From contig WOYN01000011.1 in the NCBI GenBank assembly GCA_011620825.1, positions 1 to 8,552 of the forward strand: 8,552 nt of DNA. The letters are read 5' to 3'. Position 1 is the first letter of the stretch. Every line of letters starts with the position of its first letter. The DNA comes from Candidatus Methanomethylophilaceae archaeon. Its GTDB lineage: Archaea; Thermoplasmatota; Thermoplasmata; Methanomassiliicoccales; Methanomethylophilaceae. Under the pieces are notes generated by a model. It worked only from the letters and a program-made list of their open reading frames with translations. It had not been told where the DNA came from and did no database searches. Shown here piece after piece: positions 1 to 6,357 of this stretch. The translations under genes were made by a program, and so were the position numbers.

Positions 1-539
1 GATATGTCGGCCTTCCCGGAACCGCCTAAAGAAACTTCGCATATTACGGTGTCATAGTCGTCATCGGGCAAAGTAAGCATCGAAGGCGGAGCTATGCTGA
101 TCTTTTCTTCTATATCCAGTCTGCCATCGGCCCATCTCCCTCTGCCCCTCGATGTGTGAACAAGAACCTTTCTCCCGGCCGCCGTAAGGACATGAGCCAG
201 AAGACAACAGGAGCTTGTCTTTCCTTTGGCACCTGTAACCTCTATCCTAAATCTGTCGTCATCGATCAGCTCGCCGACCGACTGACCGAAAAATTTTCTT
301 TCCTTGAATATTACCCCTTCGAGGAAACTGTCGGGACAGTGTATCGGCATGAGTACCGTATCATACTCTCCCTTGGGGACTTCCGTGGATACAGTGTAGC
401 CTTTCCTTATCAGGCGGTTTATCTCCTCTGTCGGCGTAACCTTATAGACGTCGACGCATGTCACGTCATCTCCCATTTTCGGGTATTTATCGGCAAGAAT
501 GCCGCCGCCGTGAACCGTATCCAATATCAGTATCTTCAT
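1..539 (-). CDS. cfbE: CfbE, coenzyme F430 synthase (Mur ligase family), N-terminal 179 residues only
   Basis: This gene runs off the left edge, so only residues 1-179 are visible. Reading the minus strand from ATG at 539 gives a protein starting MKILILDTVHGGG. An ATP-binding P-loop of Mur ligase type, VTGAKGKTSS, sits at about residues 101-110. A second motif, CEVSLGG, lies at about 167-173, where its Glu is expected to bind Mg in this family. CfbE proteins (about 400 residues) catalyse the last, ATP-dependent ring-forming step that turns 15,17(3)-seco-F430-17(3)-acid into coenzyme F430, in the cytoplasm. The start overlaps the cfbA stop as ATGA (536-539), which implies translational coupling. 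No strong Shine-Dalgarno precedes it. Alternative: another Mur-ligase-like protein, but position directly after cfbC-cfbA makes CfbE much the best call. Confidence 0.9.
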   Translation of the reverse strand, partial: MKILILDTVHGGGILADKYPKMGDDVTCVDVYKVTPTEEINRLIRKGYTVSTEVPKGEYDTVLMPIHCPDSFLEGVIFKERKFFGQSVGELIDDDRFRIEVTGAKGKTSSCCLLAHVLTAAGRKVLVHTSRGRGRWADGRLDIEEKISIAPPSMLTLPDDDYDTVICEVSLGGSGKADI

Positions 540-1315
540 ATTCCGTATTTTTCCAGCTTCTTTACGAGCACTTCTACAAGGCGAGGATCGTTCCCAACGG
601 GCATGGCGTAATGGACGTTGACCTCTCGACCGTACAGGTCGCTGACACCGCCGTAGCTATTCATCTGAATTCCCAATTTCCCGGGTATTTCCTCGGCGAG
701 ATGCGCTCCCGAAGCTATAAACAGCGGAAGTACCGCAATATCCGATGCTCCAGACCTTACTGCGGCGGACATGGCCGCTTCGATGGACGGGTCATTGAAC
801 TCATTGAATCCGTAATAGACATTTTCATGGCCTCTTTCGGTAAGCCTCTCGGCATTGGCTTCAACGACCTCTTTGTTATATTGAAGCCTGGAGCCGTGAC
901 CGATCACGACAACGGAGCATTCTTTTTCCCAGCAAATGTCGCTGATCCTTTCTTCTAAAATATCTGTCAGGTTGGGGTCGTCGCCGAACGGCTGTTCTAA
1001 ATGTACTGTCACTTCCTTGCCTGCGATAGTCGTTCTTCCGCCGGACGAACTCTCTTGTATATTCAGCTTCCTGGGTATGTCCCTTGTTATGTGCAGTCCG
1101 GAGGCTATGAAAAAAGGGATTGCGATGATCTCCTCTATCCCGAAGCCCACCATTTCCTCGGCAGCCACATCTACCAATGGATCAGTGCTTTCGTTATAAG
1201 CGGTCCACACAGGTATGCCGGTTCGTTCCTTCAGCGCGTTGGCCTGAAATTCGATCGCCTCTTTATTATGGTTCAGCCTTGATCCGTGACCTATGAATAA
1301 TATCCCTTTTTTCAT
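536..1315 (-). CDS. cfbA: CfbA-type sirohydrochlorin nickel/cobalt chelatase, tandem two-unit form
   Basis: This 259-residue protein belongs to the CbiX/CfbA class II chelatases, which insert Ni2+ (F430 route) or Co2+ (anaerobic cobalamin route) into sirohydrochlorin. It contains two full units. Unit 1 has GHGSRL with His10 and ASGLH with His75; unit 2 has GHGSRL with His140 and ASGAH with His205. Matching residues are exactly 130 apart, including YNESTDP/FNEFNDP (40/170) and VHLEQP/VHYAMP (104/234). The usual methanogen enzyme is a small single unit of about 120-145 residues acting as a homodimer, so this one is a covalently fused pair with both sets of catalytic histidines kept. It lies 9 bases after cfbC and overlaps cfbE by 4 bases, all one operon. 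The operon points to F430 nickel insertion. Use for cobalt as well is possible, since cbi genes lie nearby. Confidence 0.9.
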   Translation of the reverse strand: MKKGILFIGHGSRLNHNKEAIEFQANALKERTGIPVWTAYNESTDPLVDVAAEEMVGFGIEEIIAIPFFIASGLHITRDIPRKLNIQESSSGGRTTIAGKEVTVHLEQPFGDDPNLTDILEERISDICWEKECSVVVIGHGSRLQYNKEVVEANAERLTERGHENVYYGFNEFNDPSIEAAMSAAVRSGASDIAVLPLFIASGAHLAEEIPGKLGIQMNSYGGVSDLYGREVNVHYAMPVGNDPRLVEVLVKKLEKYGI

Positions 1316-1327
1316 TGATACCCCTCA
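1316..1327 (-). promoter_or_regulatory. Ribosome binding site of cfbA, overlapping the cfbC stop
   Basis: On the minus strand the sequence reads TGAGGGGTATCA before the cfbA ATG. GAGGGG (1321-1326) is a good Shine-Dalgarno with 5-base spacing, and its first two bases are the end of the cfbC TGA stop (1325-1327). It supports the cfbA start at 1315. Confidence 0.75.
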
Positions 1328-2107
1328 TTTCTTTTTTTCTAATTTCAATCCGCCCTCGGAATCATCCGAACGGCGCAATATCTCAATTGCGAGTCTTCTG
1401 TAATTTTCCGCCATCTCGGAATCCGGGGCATTCCTTATGACCGTGCGTCCGACTGCCTCGCCTTTCTGCACCTCCCGGTCCCTCGGCAGACGGTATACGA
1501 CCTCGGTGCCCATCTCATTGGCAGCCTTGTCGATGATTTCGTTTTCACGCTCGATTCCGCGTGAATTTTGTATAAGACCGGAGAACTCGGCATATCCGTC
1601 ATCGGCGAATCCATTCACCGCCTGACGTATATTGTCTGCCGCGTAGAGCGACATCATCTCTCCAGATGTTACCACGAAAACGTTTCTTGAGTATCCATTG
1701 CGGATGGGCATTGCGAATCCCCCGCAAACAACGTCCCCCAAAACATCATAGATGATTATGTCCGGTCTGTATTGTCCAATTACATCCAAACGTTCCAGCT
1801 GATTAAAAGCTGCGATAATACCTCGTCCGGCGCACCCCGTTCCTGGCCTTGGACCGCCGCATTCAACGCAGAATACACCGCGCCCGGTGTCGTGTACCGC
1901 GTCGGAAAGTTTCGTGTTCCCGTCTCTTATCTGGTCTAACACCGTGGCGGGCGGGAGTCCCTCCATCAGTAATTTAGTGGAATCCGCCTTCGGGTCGCAA
2001 CCGATCTGAAGAACCCTGTGTCCCATCTCGGCGAAGGCCTCGCTGACATTGGACGATACTGTAGATTTGCCGATTCCACCTTTTCCGTAAATAGCAATTC
2101 TGCGCAA
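1325..2107 (-). CDS. cfbC: CfbC, NifH-like reductase of the F430 pathway
   Basis: This 260-residue protein is a nitrogenase-iron-protein homologue. The N-terminus [16 protein letters not shown] carries the P-loop (residues 8-16). DPKADST follows at 38-44. Cys92 in GTGCAGRG and Cys128 in [10 protein letters not shown] match the two NifH ligands of the [4Fe-4S] cluster shared between subunits. In methanogens CfbC passes electrons to the NifD-like CfbD. Together they reduce Ni-sirohydrochlorin a,c-diamide and drive lactam formation on the way to F430. Position directly before cfbA and cfbE separates it from true NifH and from the chlorophyll reductase subunits BchL/ChlL. The start is TTG; there is no in-frame ATG just upstream, and the family's N-terminus begins here. 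A TATA-like box 23-34 bases upstream suggests a leaderless message. CfbD is not in the window. Confidence 0.92.
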   Translation of the reverse strand: MRRIAIYGKGGIGKSTVSSNVSEAFAEMGHRVLQIGCDPKADSTKLLMEGLPPATVLDQIRDGNTKLSDAVHDTGRGVFCVECGGPRPGTGCAGRGIIAAFNQLERLDVIGQYRPDIIIYDVLGDVVCGGFAMPIRNGYSRNVFVVTSGEMMSLYAADNIRQAVNGFADDGYAEFSGLIQNSRGIERENEIIDKAANEMGTEVVYRLPRDREVQKGEAVGRTVIRNAPDSEMAENYRRLAIEILRRSDDSEGGLKLEKKK

Positions 2108-2129
2108 TGGAACACGGATAGTGTCGACA

Positions 2130-2146
2130 TTAATAATACTTTCAAT
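2130..2146 (-). promoter_or_regulatory. Predicted cfbC-cfbA-cfbE promoter (TATA-like box)
   Basis: On the minus strand AAGTATTATTAA (2130-2141) is a TATA-like box preceded by TTGAA, which may serve as the upstream recognition element. Its centre is about 28 bases from the TTG start at 2107, the usual archaeal distance from box to transcription start. Transcription would therefore begin at or next to the start codon. This is inferred from sequence only. Confidence 0.5.
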
Positions 2147-2160
2147 CGGATTCGTGCTAA

Positions 2161-2177
2161 ATGGATGGGTAATCCAT
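2161..2177. promoter_or_regulatory. Palindromic operator candidate upstream of cfbC
   Basis: ATGGAT-GGGTA-ATCCAT is a perfect 6-base-arm inverted repeat with a 5-base spacer. It lies 20 bases upstream of the cfbC TATA-like box and 10 bases past the end of the preceding gene. The same arms, TGGAT-N5-(A/T)TCCA, occur twice before cbiM (8255-8269 and 8285-8303). The minus-strand version starts GTGATGGAT, and that 9-base string is also present at 8251-8259. A dimeric DNA-binding protein is the natural reader. A hairpin in the message of the preceding gene is an alternative. Confidence 0.55.
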
Positions 2178-2181
2178 CACA

Positions 2182-2198
2182 TGGGTATCAAAGACCCA
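2182..2198 (-). terminator. Small hairpin across the stop codon of the pseudouridine synthase gene
   Basis: The minus strand reads TGGGT-CTTTGAT-ACCCA, a 5-bp stem whose loop contains the TGA stop (2188-2190). No clear T-run follows it. It could help end or protect the message, but a typical archaeal terminator is a T-stretch, so this is a weak call. Confidence 0.2.
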
Positions 2199-2937
2199 GC
2201 TGCCTATATAATTCGGCACGCTCAGCTTTTGTCAGGTCCCTGTAGCGTCCGACCTTCATGTTCCCGATTTCTATGTTCATTATCCTGATGCGTCTCACGC
2301 CTGTCGCAGTATAATCCAACTCTTCGCACATCCTGCGTATCTGACGGTTGAGGCCCTGTTTCAGGATGATGCGGAACTCCCTCTTACCGGTGGGTTCCAC
2401 AAAGCATTTCCTGGTTACGTGGCTGCCCCCCATTATAGGTACTCCGGATGCCATGTTCCTAAGGAATTTATCCGTGATATCCTTGTCTACAGTAACAATA
2501 TATTCTTTCTCGTGGCCGCTGCTTGAGTGCATTATCCTGTCGGCCAGTTCGCCGTTGTTGGTCATAAGGATCAGCCCCTCTGAATCCTTGTCGAGACGTC
2601 CGACCGAATAAATGCGCTTGGGATATCCAATAAAATCAATCACATTGTCCGGGTCTTCCGGATTCGAAGTGCAGGTTATACCGACAGGTTTGTTGAAAGC
2701 AAGAATGATGTCATCTGTTTCAGGCAAGATCTTCTCACCGTCCACTCTTACATCTGCTCCGGAAGGGACACGGTCCCCGAGCACGGCCGTCCGACCGTCG
2801 ATAGTAACTCGCCCTTCTTCGATAATACGGTCTGCAGCGCGTCTCGAAGCGACTCCCGAGTCGCTGATGTATTTATTCAGGCGCGCGCCCCTGTCTTCAT
2901 TTTCGGGAGAAACCATGGGAATCGCATAGCCGAGCAT
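2188..2937 (-). CDS. rRNA pseudouridine synthase, RsuA/RluB/RluF family
   Basis: This 249-residue protein isomerises a uridine in ribosomal RNA to pseudouridine. An S4 RNA-binding domain lies at about residues 18-65 (ARLNKYISDSGVASRRAADR). The catalytic domain follows, with the family motif GRLDKDSEGLI at 113-123, where Asp116 is the expected nucleophile. LKQGLNRQIRRMCEELDY lies near the C-terminus with a following RIRIMNI stretch. That last region resembles RluF, which modifies 23S rRNA, more than RsuA. The family is mainly bacterial, and archaea usually rely on TruB/Cbf5, Pus10 and TruD types, so transfer from bacteria is likely. The start is ATG at 2937; ATG at 2916 (residue 8) is an alternative, as neither has a visible ribosome binding site. 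It is functionally unrelated to its metal-cofactor neighbours. Confidence 0.87.
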   Translation of the reverse strand: MLGYAIPMVSPENEDRGARLNKYISDSGVASRRAADRIIEEGRVTIDGRTAVLGDRVPSGADVRVDGEKILPETDDIILAFNKPVGITCTSNPEDPDNVIDFIGYPKRIYSVGRLDKDSEGLILMTNNGELADRIMHSSSGHEKEYIVTVDKDITDKFLRNMASGVPIMGGSHVTRKCFVEPTGKREFRIILKQGLNRQIRRMCEELDYTATGVRRIRIMNIEIGNMKVGRYRDLTKAERAELYRQLGL

Positions 2938-2954
2938 CGTTTAAGATTATTTCT

Positions 2955-2978
2955 GAAAAATGTAAGTCTTTTTAACCG
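2955..2978. promoter_or_regulatory. Divergent promoter region between the pseudouridine synthase and pirin genes
   Basis: The 59 bases between the two divergent starts hold an AT-rich core. For the plus-strand pirin gene, CTTTTTAA (2968-2975) lies about 26 bases before the ATG at 2997, which fits a leaderless archaeal start. For the minus-strand gene, the same core read backwards (GGTTAAAAAG) or TTACATTTTT (2955-2964) could serve as the TATA box. The pirin side is the better supported. Confidence 0.45.
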
Positions 2979-2996
2979 CCCCGCATATCAGCCAAC

Positions 2997-4091
2997 ATGG
3001 GCCTATTCAGAAAAAGGGCATCCGGAGCCGTTCTCAGGTACATGGACTTCGACTCGCACTGGGACACGGAGGACCCTTTCATATTCGCCTCCCATCATCA
3101 GGACAGCTATCCTAAGGGCAACTTGCAACAGGCCCCGCCGTTGGACATGATCGGCTGGAGAGATCTGGGCCACGACTACAAAAAACATAGCGGGTTCCGT
3201 ATGTACCACGGCAAGGTCGTTCCGGGGTTTCCCATGCATGCACATTGGGGTTTTGAAACGTTCACCGTCGCCGAAATCGGTTACATCGATACATTCGATA
3301 CCGAAGGCAACCAATCAAGGTTCGGTTTCGGAGATGCACAATGGGTTACTGCCTCAAGCAAATATCAACACTGTGAAATGTATCCGTTGTCCTTTCAGGA
3401 CCGCCCCAACCCGAACGACATTACCCAGATCATGATTAATCTTCCACTGGAAAGGAAGGGGTCTGTAAACAGAGTTGATATGCTTTGGTCCAATAGCATT
3501 AATACTTTGGACAATGAGGACGAACTTGGTAGGAAAACAAAGACAATCGTATATGCTGGCACATATGGGGGAGTCACTACTCCCGTACCCAATCCCAACT
3601 CATGGGCCGCGGACCCGGAGCACGGAGTCAGAATAATACAATTCTATATGGACCCCGGGGCGGAAATCATCATTCCTCCATCTTCCGATAGAGTCTCCCG
3701 CAATTTGTACTTCATATCAGGCAGCAGCGCAGACGTGAGCGGATTTACGGCGGACGCCGGTTACCGCATCAAACTACGCCCCGACATTGAAATTCCGGTT
3801 AAAAACGGCGACGTCAGATCACGCATGTGGCTTCTCGAGGGTGTTCCGATCAAACAAAAAATGTCTTCCTACGGGCCGGTTGTTCTCAGGAACGACAAGA
3901 CCGTACGCGAGGCTTTGAAGGACATCCGGAAGGATGAGTATGAGATATGGCCTTGGAACATTATCGATAAAACCCAGCCGCTGGGCGCCCCCAGATTCAT
4001 CATGTATGCGGACGGCCGCGAAGAGTACCCCGATGGGAAGCCTGAAGGATTCGAGCCTTCGGAAAAAAGACTGGTTCATAGCAAAGAGTAA
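2997..4091 (+). CDS. Pirin-family cupin protein
   Basis: This 364-residue soluble protein has the N-terminal pirin cupin signature. MHAHWGFETFT at residues 80-90 gives His81 and His83, and YQHCEM at 123-128 gives His125 and Glu127. These four match the iron-binding residues of pirins (HPHRGFET and HSEM in the classical form), so a metal site is likely intact. GDAQWVTAS (112-120) between them is also typical. The C-terminal half probably forms the second cupin fold. It is longer than classical pirins (about 230-290 residues). The extra length includes a segment near residues 38-76 between DPFIFASHH and the metal motif, plus a C-terminal tail. Some bacterial pirins are quercetin dioxygenases or oxidative-stress proteins; the substrate here is unknown. 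It lies alone on the plus strand and its 3' end overlaps convergent cbiO2 by 16 bases. Confidence 0.85.
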   Translation: MGLFRKRASGAVLRYMDFDSHWDTEDPFIFASHHQDSYPKGNLQQAPPLDMIGWRDLGHDYKKHSGFRMYHGKVVPGFPMHAHWGFETFTVAEIGYIDTFDTEGNQSRFGFGDAQWVTASSKYQHCEMYPLSFQDRPNPNDITQIMINLPLERKGSVNRVDMLWSNSINTLDNEDELGRKTKTIVYAGTYGGVTTPVPNPNSWAADPEHGVRIIQFYMDPGAEIIIPPSSDRVSRNLYFISGSSADVSGFTADAGYRIKLRPDIEIPVKNGDVRSRMWLLEGVPIKQKMSSYGPVVLRNDKTVREALKDIRKDEYEIWPWNIIDKTQPLGAPRFIMYADGREEYPDGKPEGFEPSEKRLVHSKE

Positions 4092-5209
4092 GGTATCTCC
4101 GTCCCGAATTTGGATATGCGACTTATCTTTGATATCAGAAGATCGGTCAGAACCTTGTCGCAGCATATCAGCGTATCGTTGCCATGCATCGACTCCAGGA
4201 TACATCCCTCGTCGGCCCCAAAAAAATAATCTATCGGTAATTTTGAAATTTGCACGGACTTCCTTGCCTTTGTACCATAAACGCCTGTTGCAGAACTGCC
4301 GGTACTGGATATCAGAGAAGAGAACTCGTCCGGGTCCACGTCCCCATCCGCAGGAAGTATGTGCACGGTTCCCGGATTCTCGGATGGCACTGCCTTTGCA
4401 ACCAGTTGCGGCAGAGTTTTAGGATAGGGTTCCGCGGGGTCTCCGACGAGTTCGGACATACTGACGTTCATGTCATACATCGCCGGCTCGACGAGCCCTG
4501 AAAGATAAACGTCTGAAGTATTATCGTAGAAACCTTCCGAGTCCCCCGAATAGATATTGCGTCCGCCTCTGAGCACATGTATCTCATCTGCCCAGGAATA
4601 TGAAAGGTCGACATCGTGAGTGGAAAATATCACAGTGGTTCCGATATGATGGAGCTCGTCCGCCAGCTCAATAAGTTCCTTGGACATCTGAGGGTCGAGA
4701 CCCGCGGTGGGCTCGTCCATTATCAATACCTTCGGGTGCATGGCCAGCGCCCCTGCGAGGACAACCCTCTTCTTCTGACCATAGGACAGTTGCATCACGC
4801 TACGGTTCCCAAGGGACTCGATGCCCGTCAAATATAGGGCTTCCTTGACCCTTTCATCCACCGTCTGAGTGTCCAAGCCCAGATTTTTCGGGCCGAATGC
4901 TACGTCATCGGATACTTTTGGAGCGAAAAGTTGGTCGTTAGGGTCCTGCAGCATAACCGCAACATCGGAGCGCAGATTCCTGAGCGCCTTTCCGCGGTAC
5001 GGCATCTTTTCGCCGCGGTAGTAAATTTTTCCCTTGGTTGGCCTAAGAACTCCGTTCAAATGGTAGAAAAATGTAGATTTTCCCGCGCCGTTAGCGCCCA
5101 TTATGACCGTTCTTACGCCATCTTTGATTGTGATGTTTACGTCTGCCAGGGCATTCCCGCGTCCTCCCTCGTATTTAAAGAACAGACCTTCAGTGCAGAA
5201 CAACGGCAC
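4076..5209 (-). CDS. cbiO: CbiO2, second ECF metal-importer ATPase with C-terminal extension
   Basis: This 377-residue protein is the second of two adjacent CbiO-type ATPases that power the importer from the cytoplasmic face. The ATPase domain covers about residues 1-240: Walker A GANGAGKS (38-45), Q-loop LQDPNDQLF (Gln88), signature LSYGQ (141-145), Walker B VLIMDEP with Glu166, and switch His198. Residues from about 250 on form an extension shared with CbiO1, with matching PYPKT (261-265), VYGTKARKSV (310-319), DYFFGADEGCI (327-337) and GTEI (369-372). Its function is unknown. All catalytic residues are present, so it should be active, probably as a heterodimer with CbiO1. The start is GTG at 5209, two bases after the cbiO1 stop. 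GGAG about 14 bases upstream is rather far for a ribosome binding site, so coupled translation is likely. Confidence 0.88.
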   Translation of the reverse strand: MPLFCTEGLFFKYEGGRGNALADVNITIKDGVRTVIMGANGAGKSTFFYHLNGVLRPTKGKIYYRGEKMPYRGKALRNLRSDVAVMLQDPNDQLFAPKVSDDVAFGPKNLGLDTQTVDERVKEALYLTGIESLGNRSVMQLSYGQKKRVVLAGALAMHPKVLIMDEPTAGLDPQMSKELIELADELHHIGTTVIFSTHDVDLSYSWADEIHVLRGGRNIYSGDSEGFYDNTSDVYLSGLVEPAMYDMNVSMSELVGDPAEPYPKTLPQLVAKAVPSENPGTVHILPADGDVDPDEFSSLISSTGSSATGVYGTKARKSVQISKLPIDYFFGADEGCILESMHGNDTLICCDKVLTDLLISKISRISKFGTEIPYSLL

Positions 5210-5211
5210 GC

Positions 5212-6357
5212 TCAGAGGACCAGCTCCTTGATCTTTATCTCTGTCCCATACTCTCTTAACGCATCAAATGCCTCCAAAACAGAGCTTTTCAGGCCACTGT
5301 CGAAGATTATCAAAGAATCGTGGTTGACCATGGCCTCCCTGATGCACCCCTCTATCCCGTTAAAATAGAAATCAACCCTGAGCTTCGATTCGGAAACCGA
5401 CCTGCGGGCCAATGACCCATAGACCGCAGTAGGGATTCCCTCCCTGCCGATGGCTTCCTCAAGGGCGGCCTGGTCGATCCTGCCTCCTTCCGTCCGATAC
5501 ATATAGACCGTTCCGGTGAAGGATCCGACAGGGAACAATTTGCTTACCACTTGGCTCATTGTCTTAGGATATGGCCGAGGCGACCTTCCTCTGAGTAACT
5601 CCATGTTATAGTTGATGCTGAAGATCGACGGTTGCTCCAGACCGGAAAGATAGACAGACGAACGGTCGGAGAAGAACTCTTCCGGGCCTCCATCGAATAC
5701 AATGCGACCATTGCGCATTACATAAAGATCGTCCACCCATGGATATATCAGATTCACATCATGTGTTGAGACCACGACCGTTATTCCTTCCATGTTGAGG
5801 GAATTGGTTATCTCCATAACTTCCCTTGACATCTGAGGGTCAAGACCTGCCGTAGGCTCGTCGAGGATCAATATCTTTGGATACGACGCCAGCGCGCCCG
5901 CCAGAGACACTCTTTTTTTCTGACCGTAAGAAAGGCGCTGAACAGGTACTTCCGCGAATTCCAGCATCCCGACGCGATCCAGGGACCGCTCTATCCTTTC
6001 TCCCACTTCTTCGCGCGAAAGACCTGAGTTTAGAGGGCCGAAAGCCACATCCTCCTCGACGGTTGAAGAAAATATCTGATCGTCGGGATTCTGGAGAACA
6101 ACTGAAACATCGGAACGGAGTTCGGAAAGAAATGCCTTGTCGTAAGATATCGGTTCGTCTCCGTAAAGCACTGTGCCAGATAGAGGCTTGTATACCCCAT
6201 TGAGCTGATAGATCAGCGTTGACTTCCCACACCCGTTTTCTCCCAAAATCGCAGTTCTCCTGCCGTTGGCGGTCCTGAAATCCACTGAATCTATGGCGTT
6301 GTACTTTGCGTTGCTGTATCTGTAGCTGACCTTCTCGGCACGCAGGTCCCTGGCCAT
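5212..6357 (-). CDS. cbiO: CbiO1, first ECF metal-importer ATPase with C-terminal extension
   Basis: This 381-residue ATPase belongs to the energizing module of the cobalt/nickel ECF importer. The ATPase domain has Walker A GENGCGKS (39-46), Q-loop LQNPDDQIF (Gln89), signature LSYGQ (142-146), Walker B ILILDEP with Glu167, and switch His199. Typical CbiO proteins are about 270-280 residues; this one continues for over 100 more. The extension aligns without gaps to that of CbiO2, offset by two residues: PYPKT (263-267), VYGSLARRSV (312-321), DFYFNGIEGCI (329-339) and GTEI (371-374). The start ATG at 6357 shares one base with the cbiQ stop (TGATG). It is preferred over an in-frame ATG 75 bases further upstream, because that would lie inside cbiQ and add a segment the family lacks. 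GGGGGCGG just upstream may act as ribosome binding site. Confidence 0.9.
   Translation of the reverse strand: MARDLRAEKVSYRYSNAKYNAIDSVDFRTANGRRTAILGENGCGKSTLIYQLNGVYKPLSGTVLYGDEPISYDKAFLSELRSDVSVVLQNPDDQIFSSTVEEDVAFGPLNSGLSREEVGERIERSLDRVGMLEFAEVPVQRLSYGQKKRVSLAGALASYPKILILDEPTAGLDPQMSREVMEITNSLNMEGITVVVSTHDVNLIYPWVDDLYVMRNGRIVFDGGPEEFFSDRSSVYLSGLEQPSIFSINYNMELLRGRSPRPYPKTMSQVVSKLFPVGSFTGTVYMYRTEGGRIDQAALEEAIGREGIPTAVYGSLARRSVSESKLRVDFYFNGIEGCIREAMVNHDSLIIFDSGLKSSVLEAFDALREYGTEIKIKELVL

Noticed and set aside
156..958. Two plus-strand open frames of about 150-165 codons opposite cfbE and cfbA
   Set aside because: The minus strand here encodes clear CfbE and CfbA motifs; the plus-strand products show no recognisable family and lack promoters or ribosome binding sites.
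1325..2107. True nitrogenase iron protein NifH or BchL
   Set aside because: The neighbours are cfbA and cfbE, no nif or bch genes are present, and the 260-residue length fits CfbC.
2161..2198. The two adjacent dyads as a transcription terminator
   Set aside because: No T-run follows either stem on the minus strand, and the 2161-2177 dyad recurs before cbiM where no gene end would need it on that side; an operator is the better reading.
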